13,865 nucleotides of DNA, from the NCBI GenBank assembly GCA_031284065.1, contig JAITAP010000176.1:1-13865 (forward strand). The letters run 5' to 3'. This document shows positions 1 through 7,542 of the stretch, piece by piece. The first letter of the stretch is position 1, and every line of letters begins with the position of its first letter. Origin of the DNA: Prevotellaceae bacterium. Lineage in GTDB: Bacteria; Bacteroidota; Bacteroidia; Bacteroidales; UBA932. The position numbers were made by a program, and so were the translations under genes. Under the pieces are notes generated by a model that saw nothing but the letters and a program-made list of their open reading frames with translations, was not told where the DNA came from and ran no database searches.

Positions 1-17
1 GCAATCATAGCGATGAA

Positions 18-159
18 TTAAAAAATTACGAATTTGGGCTGCGCAGGCGCATAATCGCGCGCCTCTTTGCAGCCGCTGCCCAGTAACAAGCTGTCAAAAG
101 TAGCAAAAAAGTTGAAAAGCGAAAAATTAGCTACCCGCAATTTATTCGTAATTTATTAA
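18..159. repeat. Inverted-repeat-bounded non-coding element
   Basis: The arms TTAAAAAATTACGAAT (18-33) and ATTCGTAATTTATTAA (144-159) are inverted copies with one mismatch. They enclose about 110 bp with a GC-rich imperfect stem-loop at 37-74. It could be a small non-autonomous element, or simply a structured 3' region. No target-site duplication was recognised. Confidence 0.3.
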
Positions 160-205
160 CGCGCGAGGCGGGGAATGAATAACGAACAATGAATAATGGC
201 GCATG

Positions 206-240
206 GCGCGGCGGAGGCGCACGCCGTGCGTCTCTACTTG
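206..240. repeat. 35-bp GC-rich palindromic element, copy 1
   Basis: This matches 3859-3893 at 34 of 35 positions, in the same orientation. Its core is a near-palindrome (CGCAC, a three-base centre, GTGCG) with further pairing to each side. It begins 7 bp beyond the DUF2490 stop codon, so it would form a hairpin in the 3' end of that transcript. The two copies differ only at the central base of the palindrome. It is probably a REP-like dispersed repeat acting as an mRNA end or stabilising structure; that role is inferred. Confidence 0.6.
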
Positions 241-247
241 GGGTCGG

Positions 248-919
248 TTAGAATTTTATTTTGTAGGCGGCGCCCAACCAAAGAGCTTGCGGGTCGCTGT
301 CGGCTAAGTATTTGTCAAAGCGGAGGAAAAAATCCAGATAGGCGGTGCGGTTCAAACGCCAGCTTGCGCCGCCCTGCAGACGCATCCGCGTTAGCTCATA
401 GCCCCTCACCGGCTCATTGAGGCTTGTTGAAAAATCGCAGGAGAGGTATGGTTTCCAGGGAGAGCCCCAGATCAGGCAGGCTACCTCAACCTTATTTTTC
501 ATCACATACTTGGGGTTAACCTTGTATTCGCCGCGATTTTCGTTCCGGCAGGTACCCTGCAAGCGCCCCCGCCACGAAAAAGTAAACGGCTCAAACGTTT
601 CCCTGTACGAAAAATTTAAGTAGTAGCGATGGCGAGACTCAAAAAGGTAGTCGTTATTGTAGAGGTGCAAAAAGGCGTAGTAAACCCCAACTTTGACCTT
701 TTTGTCAAAAAGCGAATAGTCAACGCCTAACGAGGTTACGCTACGGTCAAAGCCGACGCTGTTGTCAACCAGCCGTATTTCCTCTTCTCCGGCTATGCTG
801 AAAAAGCGGTTCAACTCTTTTTCCACCTCCACCGCTAAGGAAGCGCCAAAGCCGGTTTGCTCCGGCGTTTGGGCAAAAGTGGAAAGCGATAGCCCGAAGA
901 GAAAGGCAAAGAGGAGCAT
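248..919 (-). CDS. DUF2490-like outer-membrane beta-barrel protein
   Basis: Predicted 223-residue outer-membrane protein of the DUF2490 type, whose function is unknown. The start at 919 places a signal peptide (MLLFAFLFGLSLSTFAQ) at the N-terminus, with cleavage near A16. An upstream in-frame start at 1036 would add 39 Arg/Gly/Cys-rich residues before the signal peptide and overlap the DUF4956 gene by 41 bp, so it is less likely. The mature part has alternating beta-strands rich in aromatic residues (YYAFLHLY, RHRYYLNFSY, YLDFFLRFDKYL) and ends in KIKF; the terminal Phe is typical of outer-membrane barrels. It is the last gene of the polyphosphate polymerase operon, 76 bp after DUF4956. The family call rests on general resemblance; the barrel topology is firmer than the family name. 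Confidence 0.75.
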   Translation of the reverse strand: MLLFAFLFGLSLSTFAQTPEQTGFGASLAVEVEKELNRFFSIAGEEEIRLVDNSVGFDRSVTSLGVDYSLFDKKVKVGVYYAFLHLYNNDYLFESRHRYYLNFSYRETFEPFTFSWRGRLQGTCRNENRGEYKVNPKYVMKNKVEVACLIWGSPWKPYLSCDFSTSLNEPVRGYELTRMRLQGGASWRLNRTAYLDFFLRFDKYLADSDPQALWLGAAYKIKF

Positions 920-995
920 CTTCCCCGCACGGGATGGGCAGCCGGCGCATAAAAAGCCGCCGCCACGCTCGCCGAAGAGCTGCCGGAGGCGGCGC

Positions 996-1703
996 TTACG
1001 AAAAGCGGGTAATGCTGTCAATGGTATTAATTTCATCGGAATCGGCTTTGTAGTACACCTTCAGGAAGGCAACATCGCGCAAGAAATCAATATGCCCAAT
1101 CTCTACTTTCGTAATATCCAAGCCTGTTCTATCCTTCAAATCCGCAAGCAAATCGCTGTACCTGTCCGGTTTAATCAGGCCTATCTTTTCGTAAAGAATA
1201 ACTTTGTTCGACGTATGCTTAAGTAGCTTATTGCTCTCCAACAGCCAAATGATAAGGACGCAAAGCAGGTTGGCGGCAACTACGGAGACGTAAGGCGCCT
1301 CCATAGACAGCCCGTTTACAACCGAAATGCCAATGATAACAAAGAGGTAGGTCATTTCTCGGATTTGCACCGTCTCCGTCCGGTAGCGAATCATCCCGAA
1401 AATGGCAAAAAGCCCCAGCGCAAAGCCAATTTGCATCGGGATACTTTGCAAAAGGAATAGCAGGAAGAAAATCGTTACCCCGAACAGCATAAAGGTGAAG
1501 TAGTAATCTTTTCTCCGGCTTTTTTTGTAGTAGAAGAACTGGATGATTATCCAGCAAACAAGCAGGTTAAAGGCAAATCGCAGCAAAAGCATCCAGAAAT
1601 TAGTGGGGTCAAATACGTCCACCCCCATGAAAGTAAGACCCTTTTCTGCCAATCTGGACGCATGTTCGCCTGCTATTTGAGGGTCATAATCGGTTTGAAT
1701 CAT
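996..1703 (-). CDS. DUF4956 integral membrane protein
   Basis: A 235-residue inner-membrane protein. Hydrophobic segments lie near residues 36-57, 68-87, 90-106, 117-134 and 137-154. The family-like signature FGMIRYRTETVQIREMTYLF follows the third segment. Residues from about 160 to 235 form a soluble, probably cytoplasmic, alpha/beta tail. The gene starts 6 bp after the polyphosphate polymerase stop codon, so translation is probably coupled. DUF4956 proteins are commonly encoded beside VTC-domain polyphosphate polymerases, which suggests that this one anchors or partners the polymerase at the membrane. In eukaryotes the VTC complex has its own membrane domain, but equivalence here is inference. 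The exact biochemical role of the family is unknown to me. Confidence 0.88.
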   Translation of the reverse strand: MIQTDYDPQIAGEHASRLAEKGLTFMGVDVFDPTNFWMLLLRFAFNLLVCWIIIQFFYYKKSRRKDYYFTFMLFGVTIFFLLFLLQSIPMQIGFALGLFAIFGMIRYRTETVQIREMTYLFVIIGISVVNGLSMEAPYVSVVAANLLCVLIIWLLESNKLLKHTSNKVILYEKIGLIKPDRYSDLLADLKDRTGLDITKVEIGHIDFLRDVAFLKVYYKADSDEINTIDSITRFS

Positions 1704-1709
1704 ATCACG

Positions 1710-2474
1710 TTATTGTATTAGCTTGTTAATTGTTATCAATTTACTCTTAAAACGGTTATACTTAACATTGTCGTTGGTCAGTACAACCCCCATGCAGTAC
1801 TTGCTGAAGGAGGTTTGCTTGATTCGGAAGCTGTCCACGATAGCCCTGAAATCGGAGCGTTGCCGGCCATCCTGCTTCAGCTCCAGCACCATCAGCCTGT
1901 CAAGCGTTGTTTCGCGCCCCGTTTTGTAGCTCAAAAAGGCAAGGTTGAGGTCAACCGTAATCCGCTCTGCCGCTTTGTTGCCGACAAAGGTAAGCCGCTT
2001 GAAGCTGTTGGCCAACGACGGCTCCAGCATACCGGCGTCAAAAAAAGAGTTTTTTTCGAGAAACGGCCTTGCTTCGCCCAGCTCGTGGATGGAGGCCAGA
2101 TGGGAAAACCCGACGGGAATACGCTTTTTGCTCGTTCTACCCTTGTTGCTTTTATTTTTCACCTCAAGAAAAGACAGGTTTGAATCCAGATACGAGCGAA
2201 TCCGTATCTTTTGGCGAGCTAACTTTCCGTTTTGGTGCATTAGGAACATTTTGCAGTCGGGGGTCTCCAGATACTGGGTGCAGTAGGGAGCAATCCGCGC
2301 ACCATTAGCGACCTGCACGCAAAAGTGAGGCGACATTTTCTCCAAAAGCGCAGGGAGAAGCGACGCAGGCGCTACAAATTTGGAGTCAACGCGGTCCATC
2401 AAGCGAATATGGCTCATTTCATCCAAAGAAACGGCTCGCATTGTTTCCAGCATTGCGTGTGTTTTTGTCAGCAT
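1710..2474 (-). CDS. VTC-domain polyphosphate polymerase
   Basis: A 254-residue protein with the CYTH/VTC tunnel fold, predicted to make polyphosphate from nucleoside triphosphate. Visible family features in order are RVDSKF (K32), KIRIRSY (R91, R93), FLEVKNK (E104, K106), KKRIPV (116-121), ERITVDLNL (R171, D175), VLELKQDG (E198, K200) and a C-terminal IKQTSFSKYC (K219, K225). These alternating basic and acidic residues correspond to the phosphate- and metal-binding tunnel of Vtc4-like enzymes, so the site looks intact. There is no signal peptide or membrane segment, so it should act in the cytoplasm with the DUF4956 protein encoded 6 bp downstream. It starts 28 bp after the YD-like gene. M8 or M12 are alternative starts. 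No SPX domain is present, as is usual for bacterial homologues. Confidence 0.9.
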   Translation of the reverse strand: MLTKTHAMLETMRAVSLDEMSHIRLMDRVDSKFVAPASLLPALLEKMSPHFCVQVANGARIAPYCTQYLETPDCKMFLMHQNGKLARQKIRIRSYLDSNLSFLEVKNKSNKGRTSKKRIPVGFSHLASIHELGEARPFLEKNSFFDAGMLEPSLANSFKRLTFVGNKAAERITVDLNLAFLSYKTGRETTLDRLMVLELKQDGRQRSDFRAIVDSFRIKQTSFSKYCMGVVLTNDNVKYNRFKSKLITINKLIQ

Positions 2475-2502
2475 TGCGGTGAATTTAAAAGTTGATGCTT
2501 AC

Positions 2503-2973
2503 CTACTTGTAGGAGTACTCGTACACTTTGGTGGAGTACAGCTTTCCGTTGGGGTTATAGTTATACTGTATTTTTTTCCGTCCGTCGGCGTTATACTCAT
2601 ACTTGCGAATCCGGTACAGCTTGTTTTTGTCGTTGTAAACGTTTTCGCGAATGCACCTTCCGGTAAGGGAATCGTACTCAAAGGTAACCCTTTCCCGCTG
2701 CCCGTACACGGCGTATTCAATTTCCTCCAGTTTATAACCGTTTTCGTCCCATACCGTCAGGTGGTCCATCCACTGCCTCTGGCCCTTGGCGTCGGCGTTC
2801 ATTTCCTTAATGACCAATTTTTTTCTTCGCGCACGCTTCTCCTCCGGGGTCAGAAAGGGAGCTTGAGCCTGCGAAATTTGGGGCGCAGCCAAATCTCGGC
2901 TCTGTGCGCTGCTGCCAGCAAAGGACACGCCGATAAGGGCAGGGATAACAAAGGTGATTGCTCGTTTTTTCAT
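2503..2973 (-). CDS. Small secreted protein with YD-like repeats
   Basis: A 156-residue protein with a signal peptide (MKKRAITFVIPALIGVSFAG, cleavage near A23) and a linker that is strongly basic at 45-52 (EKRARRKK). Residues 72-156 are a series of short Tyr-rich beta-hairpin repeats, such as WDENGYKLEEIEY, FEYDSLTGR, YEYNADGRKK and YNYNPNGKLY. They resemble YD/Rhs or YwqK-type repeat units, but this protein is far too short to be an Rhs shell. It begins 3 bp after the upstream lipoprotein gene and is followed after 28 bp by the polyphosphate polymerase. It is therefore a periplasmic or exported component of that operon. Its function is not known. The basic linker could bind a polyanion, which is speculation. 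Confidence 0.7.
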   Translation of the reverse strand: MKKRAITFVIPALIGVSFAGSSAQSRDLAAPQISQAQAPFLTPEEKRARRKKLVIKEMNADAKGQRQWMDHLTVWDENGYKLEEIEYAVYGQRERVTFEYDSLTGRCIRENVYNDKNKLYRIRKYEYNADGRKKIQYNYNPNGKLYSTKVYEYSYK

Positions 2974-2976
2974 CTT

Positions 2977-3681
2977 TTACGCCCTTACCGTAACCGTAAA
3001 CTTCGGCAGCTCGTACACCTTTCCTGTCTCCACCACCTCAATGGTTTTCTTTACCGGCGTTAACTTGCGCGTTTCGGGGTCTTCGCTGGTAACCCAAATT
3101 TCATACTTTCCCGGAAGGATTTTTTGGAAAATAAAAACCCCCTGATCGCCCACGCGGATACGGTCAAAAAACATTTCTTCGCCCGCACGGTTAATGTAAA
3201 CATCCGCGTCGATGGCGGGGCCTTCGTCCACTTTTTCTTTTTTATCGTAAAATGAGGCGTAAACAGAGCCTTTTATCATGGCTGTTCCGTGGGCTTTTCC
3301 CGTATGGACGAAAATCGTATCCGCCTTGTTTGAGCCGCTGCCGACTTTCACTTTTTGGGATATTGCCTCCTTGCGCCCGTCGGCGTACTCCGCGTACGAG
3401 TAAACAATGTAGCTGCCTTTTCTTAAATAGTCAAATCGATACAGACCGTAGCGGTCGGCTTCAACATCGTCGCCAAAGTAATCGGTTTCGCTATCCCCGA
3501 AAATCAGGTACACATCTTTCTTTGCGGCCGGAAAGGTATCGGTTTTAAAGGAAAAATTATCGTCGGAGTGCTCAACTTGGTAAACGTAGCCCTCCAAAGA
3601 AGACGAGCCCCCCAAACCCTCGCTCTTATTACAGGCGACGAGCAAAATCAAGCTTAGAAACAGTGGTATAAAATGCCTCAT
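2977..3681 (-). CDS. Lipoprotein with two beta-sandwich repeats
   Basis: A 234-residue lipoprotein. The signal peptide ends in the lipobox LVAC (Cys17), followed by NKSEGLGG. Two tandem beta-rich domains, about 28-125 and 133-228, share a pattern: a strand such as LEGYVY or IKGSVYASF, an internal D(V/A)Y(L/I) strand, then GLYRFDYLRKGSYIVYSY or GVFIFQKILPGKYEIWV. This G-x-Y/F-x-F...L-x-G-x-Y layout is that of carboxypeptidase regulatory-like or prealbumin-like domains, usually adhesive or structural. It is the first gene of the five-gene operon and is separated from the next by only 3 bp. I do not recognise a specific family, and whether the protein faces the periplasm or the surface cannot be fixed from sequence. 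Confidence 0.75.
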   Translation of the reverse strand: MRHFIPLFLSLILLVACNKSEGLGGSSSLEGYVYQVEHSDDNFSFKTDTFPAAKKDVYLIFGDSETDYFGDDVEADRYGLYRFDYLRKGSYIVYSYAEYADGRKEAISQKVKVGSGSNKADTIFVHTGKAHGTAMIKGSVYASFYDKKEKVDEGPAIDADVYINRAGEEMFFDRIRVGDQGVFIFQKILPGKYEIWVTSEDPETRKLTPVKKTIEVVETGKVYELPKFTVTVRA

Positions 3682-3886
3682 AATATTTTTGTTGTTTTGT
3701 GCTAAAATATTTCATTCGTATTAAATTTGACGGTTTTTCCAAATAAATATACAATTCACCGAAATGCCCTTGTGCAAGTTGAGCAAAAAAATAAGGGCGA
3801 ATGTACCGGGGGATGTGCTTGCGGCGCTAAGGGAAGTTACCCCTTAGCGCCGGGAAGCGCGCGGCGGAGGCGCACGGCGTGCGTCT
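3682..3886. other. Intergenic region before the polyphosphate polymerase operon
   Basis: This 205-bp gap separates the DUF4249 gene end from the lipoprotein that starts the next operon. It holds the palindromic element, a 12-bp stem-loop and an AT-rich stretch next to the start at 3681 that should carry the operon promoter. The best minus-strand candidate -7 box there is TATATTTA with a TTG about 23 bp upstream, which is only a weak match to the Bacteroidetes consensus. Confidence 0.4.
3822..3852 (-). terminator. Perfect 12-bp stem-loop after the DUF4249 gene
   Basis: The stem CGGCGCTAAGGG (3822-3833) pairs perfectly with CCCTTAGCGCCG (3841-3852) around the 7-nt loop AAGTTAC. It lies 35 bp beyond the DUF4249 stop codon. 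On the minus strand the nearest U-rich run is about 30 nt further on (3786-3795), so it is not a textbook intrinsic terminator. It probably acts as a 3'-end structure. Confidence 0.5.
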
Positions 3887-3893
3887 CTACTTG
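3859..3893. repeat. 35-bp GC-rich palindromic element, copy 2
   Basis: This is the second copy of the element at 206-240, with one difference at the centre of the palindrome (3877 against 224). It overlaps the end of the DUF4249 gene: the last Lys codon and the TAG stop (3887-3889) are inside the element. The minus-strand hairpin is GAG-A-CGCAC / GTGCG-C-CTC. Its position at a transcript end matches that of copy 1. Confidence 0.6.
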
Positions 3894-4738
3894 TGCACCG
3901 TAATCACGGCGCTGTGGGCGGACATTCCCGTAAAAATACCAAACCCGTTGGTAACGTTGGCGTGCACTTCGGTCAGCGACTCGGAGCGGCTGCTGCTGTT
4001 TGCCTGAACCATCACCGTGTACTCCGGCTGAACGCGGCACAGCTTCACAACGTGCCTGCCGGTGTAGGAAAACATTTGCGACGAAAGCTGCACGATGCTA
4101 TCCTGCGTAAGCCCGGTGAGGAAAGAGAGGCTGGCGGTGGAGGCGGAGTCGCGCACGGATACAGGGTTTGCGTCCGTGTTGTCCACCACCACGAGGTAGT
4201 AGTCGCGGTTGGGGTTGCTCCACGCAATGCTTACAGGGTCGGGCATGGAGGGCATACCGCCGCCGCCAAATCCGCCGCCGCCTTCGCCCCATGACGCTAC
4301 GGTGATGGAGGTGGGCGAAACGGTTACGCTCTCCGGCGCGGCGGCAAGCTCCGTGAGCGCGTCAACCTGCACGCCGTTGTAGGCAAACGTCAGGCGGTAG
4401 CTGTGCCCCGCCTTGGGCAGGAGCGTGGAGTCAACGTACAGCCCGCCGCCCTGCGAGCGGAGCGCGTAGGTAGCGCCGTCCGTTTCGTCGGCAATTTCCA
4501 CGCGGAGGCTGTCAACGTCCTCGTCCGAAAAGGTAACGTCGCTGCGGTAGGGTATCAGCTTGGAGATTCTTACGCTTGCCGGTTCGCCCGAGTACAGGTA
4601 GCCCTCCACCACCGGTACGTCCTGAAACTCGGCCACCAGCGTCGGCTCGCAGGACGAAAACAGGAGGAACAACGCAGCAGCTCTCCGAAAAAGGTTGACC
4701 GGCCTGCGCCGGATTTTACGCGGTAAGTTTTTATCCAT
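3887..4738 (-). CDS. DUF4249-type outer-membrane lipoprotein
   Basis: A 283-residue lipoprotein. Basic residues at 3-19 precede a hydrophobic stretch ending in FSSC (Cys30). The N-terminal motif VVEGYLYSGEPASVRISKLIPY (45-64) is typical of DUF4249 proteins, which are usually encoded with a TonB-dependent receptor in Bacteroidetes and are thought to work with it at the outer membrane. Beta-strand-rich sequence follows, including YALRSQGGGLYVDSTLLP, SYRLTFAYNGVQVDA and DYYLVVVDNT. An unusual glycine-rich insert (GEGGGGFGGGGMP, 151-163) splits the middle of the protein, resembling inserts in the receptor. The gene follows the beta-helix lipoprotein by 33 bp and is probably co-transcribed with it. 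The substrate is unknown. Confidence 0.8.
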   Translation of the reverse strand: MDKNLPRKIRRRPVNLFRRAAALFLLFSSCEPTLVAEFQDVPVVEGYLYSGEPASVRISKLIPYRSDVTFSDEDVDSLRVEIADETDGATYALRSQGGGLYVDSTLLPKAGHSYRLTFAYNGVQVDALTELAAAPESVTVSPTSITVASWGEGGGGFGGGGMPSMPDPVSIAWSNPNRDYYLVVVDNTDANPVSVRDSASTASLSFLTGLTQDSIVQLSSQMFSYTGRHVVKLCRVQPEYTVMVQANSSSRSESLTEVHANVTNGFGIFTGMSAHSAVITVHK

Positions 4739-4771
4739 TTTTTTGCTTTTTTTCGTTGCCGCAAGGTTGCG

Positions 4772-7354
4772 CTACAAAGTGAACCCTTTTGATGTTCCTC
4801 CCGAGTACGTTCCGCCGGTATTGTATCCGTTTACGGTTGTTCCGCCGATGATGCTTCCGCCCGACAGCAGGCTGTAGGAGCCGCTTACGAGGCGCGGGTC
4901 GGAGAACGTAACGATTACGGCCGATCCGGCAGTCGCCCCCGCAATGACGGGGATGTTGAATAGCAGCAGCGCTTCGCCCGCCGCATTTTTGATGCAGATA
5001 GCGCTTCCTGCCGAGCTTTGAATACGGGCAGAGCGCTGCCGTCCGGCAGGGCTGGTCATCGCCATGCCGCCATGCGTGCCTACGATAATTCCGCCGTTGA
5101 CCTGAAAGTTGCGCTCGGCGTCAAACGCTTCGCCGTCGCCGCGAACGCCGTTGGCAATGGTCAGCCCGCCGTTAATCGTGAGCGGCCCGTTGCTGTCTAT
5201 CGCATCCTGCCCCGAGGCGGCGCAGAAAATATTTCCGCCGTTGATGACGATTCCCGTTCCGGCATTTATACAGTCATCGTAGGTATGAATATTGATACTG
5301 CCGCCGTTGACGGTCAGCAAGCTTTTGCTTTCGAGCCCCTCGCCGCCTTCGGCCTTTTGCGTACAGCTGACAATGATTGTTCCGCTGTTGATAGTCATAT
5401 TTCCTTCGCACTTGATGGCTTTAGGGTTGGCGTAATCCGTGCCGTTGTCGCCAAAACCGCCGCCGCCCGGCCTGCCACCCGTGCTGCCCGAGACGTAAAA
5501 ACGTTCGCCCGATGTGCCGACGGTGAGAACAAGGTCGGCGTTGTTGCCGCCTTGCGCGCCGATAGCTATCGTTCCGTCGGCGCTGATACACTTGCCGCCC
5601 GCTCCCGAGCTGCGGCACGTAATGCTTCCGCCCAGCAGCGTAATGTTTTTATCGCTCTTGATGCACGCCGCCGTGTAGGAATCGGGCGAGCCTGTTGCGG
5701 CCGTGTAGGTTTTGCCATCGCCTGCGGTGGTAATGCTGAGCGTTCCGCCGCTAATCCGTATATCTCCATCGGCGGATATGCCTTTTCCTCCGTCGGAAGT
5801 CGCGCGGCTTTCGATTTGGATTGTGCCGCCTGTAACGGTTACGTTGGCGTCGCTTTTTATGGCCGTGCAGTACGAGGGGTCGTCGCCGCTTTCGGCGGCC
5901 ACGAGCGCCGTAGCGCCCGACGTAACAATGGAGATGCTGCCGCCGCTGACGGTAATGTCGGCTTTGCTGCTAATCCCTTTCGACTGCGCGCCGGAAACGC
6001 TCACGGCAACTATGCCGCCGCTGAGGGTTACCCCCGCGTCGGCCTTAATCCCCTTTACGTCGTCGGCAGAGGAGCTAATTTTAATGTCTCCGCCTGAGAT
6101 TTCCGCAACGCCCGTCCCCGCGTCGATGCCGTCGCCGGAGGCGGCGGCGATGCTCAGCGAGCCGCCGGACTGCGTAAACCCGGCTTCCGCGTGAAACCCG
6201 TCGGACGCCGCCGACGTAACAGCAATATCGCCGCCGCGCACCGCGATGCTTTTTTTGCTGCTGGCGATAGCGTGCTTTGCCGCGCCGCTGATAGCGAGCT
6301 TGCCGTAGCCCTCAAATTCGAGCGACCCGCTCTTGCTAATCAGCGTGGCGTTTTCTTCGTTGGACGAATGGTCGGACAAAATGCTGGAGCCTTTTAGCTC
6401 AACAATGGTTACGCCTTCGTTCTTGGTAATTTGAATGGGCGGAAGCTTTGATGCAGAAGTGATGACCGCGCTGTTCAGCGTCAGGCGGAGCGTGTTTGGC
6501 GCGCTCGCATTGTTCTGGATTTTGAGCGAGCCGCCGGAGGTTACGCCGGAAACGTAAAGCTCAACCGTGTCGAGAGAAGAAGACGCAATCGTAACGTCCG
6601 CGCCCGCCTTTGTTGCCGTAACGCTGCCGTCGGAGGGAAGATTGCTGATAGCGGCGTCATTGTCCGAGTAAATGATTTGTATGGCGTTTGCGCCTGTCGT
6701 TATGGCTTGCAAGGCGACGTTTTGGCTGGCAAGATTGGCGTTGCTGACCGCTACGCCGGCAATTACGCCTGCTTCGTAACCGCTGAGCGAAACAATAATA
6801 TTGTACGTGCCTGCGGGAATATCGCCAATCGAATACACGCCCGCCTCGTTGGTCGTATCCGCCTGCCCAACGCAGGTGTTATCGCTTGCCCTGCGCACCT
6901 GCACGGACGCGCCCGCCGCCGCGTTGCCGTCGGGTGTGGTAACAGCGCCGGTGATGGCATACGTCGGGACGGTGATTTTTTTAAGTACAATGTCTTGACC
7001 GGTTACGTCGGCGTTAGCAACCGTTACTGCCTCAATCGAAGCTGTTTCGTACCCGTTGAGCGTTGCCGTAACTCTGTAGCTTCCTGCCGCAACGCCCGTG
7101 ATGATGTATTCGCCTGCGGCATTGGCCGGCGATTGCCCTGCGTCGTTATTGGAAGCGTTTACGAGCATGATGGACGCGCCCGCCGCCGCGCCGCCATCCG
7201 ATTTGGTAACTGCGCCGCTAATGCTATACGTGCGCGATGCTTCCTCCTTAAAATCCGAATCGTCGGATTTGCACGTCGAAAGCGCCAAAAAACATGCTGA
7301 AATGCTAATGTAGCAAAACATTCTTCTTACAAAAAACAATTTTTTCTTTTCCAT
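4772..7354 (-). CDS. Surface lipoprotein, Cthe_2159-like (DUF4353) carbohydrate-binding beta-helix
   Basis: An 860-residue lipoprotein. The likely lipid-modified Cys28 lies in LSTC, with Thr at -1, which is slightly atypical. KSDDSD follows, matching the acidic lipoprotein export signal that sends proteins to the Bacteroidetes surface. Two carboxypeptidase regulatory-like domains come next (about 42-124 and 131-217). Residues from about 222 to 860 form a Cthe_2159/DUF4353-type domain: short repeats with GG-hydrophobic-x-hydrophobic turns (SGGSLSI, SGGDIKI, SGGSISI, TGGTIQI, SGGTLSI, NGGSINI) alternating with KGI-, DGI- and DAI-type turns. This indicates a parallel beta-helix. Cthe_2159 is reported to bind cellulose and acidic polysaccharide, so binding of a polysaccharide or other polyanion is a reasonable inference here. 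A glycine-rich loop (GGRPGGGGFG, 626-635) interrupts the helix. No catalytic residues were recognised. Confidence 0.85.
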   Translation of the reverse strand: MEKKKLFFVRRMFCYISISACFLALSTCKSDDSDFKEEASRTYSISGAVTKSDGGAAAGASIMLVNASNNDAGQSPANAAGEYIITGVAAGSYRVTATLNGYETASIEAVTVANADVTGQDIVLKKITVPTYAITGAVTTPDGNAAAGASVQVRRASDNTCVGQADTTNEAGVYSIGDIPAGTYNIIVSLSGYEAGVIAGVAVSNANLASQNVALQAITTGANAIQIIYSDNDAAISNLPSDGSVTATKAGADVTIASSSLDTVELYVSGVTSGGSLKIQNNASAPNTLRLTLNSAVITSASKLPPIQITKNEGVTIVELKGSSILSDHSSNEENATLISKSGSLEFEGYGKLAISGAAKHAIASSKKSIAVRGGDIAVTSAASDGFHAEAGFTQSGGSLSIAAASGDGIDAGTGVAEISGGDIKISSSADDVKGIKADAGVTLSGGIVAVSVSGAQSKGISSKADITVSGGSISIVTSGATALVAAESGDDPSYCTAIKSDANVTVTGGTIQIESRATSDGGKGISADGDIRISGGTLSITTAGDGKTYTAATGSPDSYTAACIKSDKNITLLGGSITCRSSGAGGKCISADGTIAIGAQGGNNADLVLTVGTSGERFYVSGSTGGRPGGGGFGDNGTDYANPKAIKCEGNMTINSGTIIVSCTQKAEGGEGLESKSLLTVNGGSINIHTYDDCINAGTGIVINGGNIFCAASGQDAIDSNGPLTINGGLTIANGVRGDGEAFDAERNFQVNGGIIVGTHGGMAMTSPAGRQRSARIQSSAGSAICIKNAAGEALLLFNIPVIAGATAGSAVIVTFSDPRLVSGSYSLLSGGSIIGGTTVNGYNTGGTYSGGTSKGFTL

Positions 7355-7542
7355 GAGCTTGATAATATTAGAGATTTGACTTTATTTACGTGCTTCATTC
7401 AAAAAAAATGCCCTTATTGCCTGTGCGCGGGCGTAGCCCCGTTTTCTATTCCGCCCCTAACGGAATGAAAAACCTTTCCATTGGCTCAGATTGCCCGTAG
7501 GGGAATTGCAAAATCATCCTGCGCCAAGTATGTCATCCCCTG
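7355..7542. other. Intergenic region between TonB receptor and beta-helix lipoprotein genes
   Basis: This 188-bp gap holds a short stem-loop: ATTCCG (7448-7453) and CGGAAT (7461-7466) around CCCCTAA. A second GC-rich segment, about 7428-7442, contains GGGC-GTA-GCCC. Neither is followed by a T-run. The AT-rich 80 bp before the start at 7354 probably carries a promoter, but no clean TAnnTTTG box was found. Confidence 0.4.

Larger units (their letters stand above)
1..247. other. Intergenic region downstream of the DUF2490 gene
   Basis: No convincing gene is seen here. The stretch contains a 16-bp inverted repeat with one mismatch (18-33 against 144-159). Inside it is a GC-rich imperfect hairpin (37-42 with 69-74, and 45-50 with 59-64). 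The 35-bp palindromic element shared with the DUF4249 gene end lies at 206-240. Together these look like a transcript-end region rather than coding sequence. Confidence 0.5.

Noticed and set aside
919..1036. N-terminal extension of the DUF2490 gene
   Set aside because: It would add 39 unusual residues before a good signal peptide and overlap the DUF4956 gene. The start at 919 is more plausible.
2380..3063. Plus-strand frame of 227 codons with hydrophobic stretches
   Set aside because: It is antisense to the YD-like and lipoprotein genes. The hydrophobicity comes from complementing Lys/Asn/Tyr-rich codons.
5018..6097. Long plus-strand open frame (359 codons)
   Set aside because: It lies opposite the repetitive, GC-rich beta-helix gene. 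Its Ala/Arg/Gly-rich product has no recognisable features, while the minus strand encodes a clear lipoprotein.
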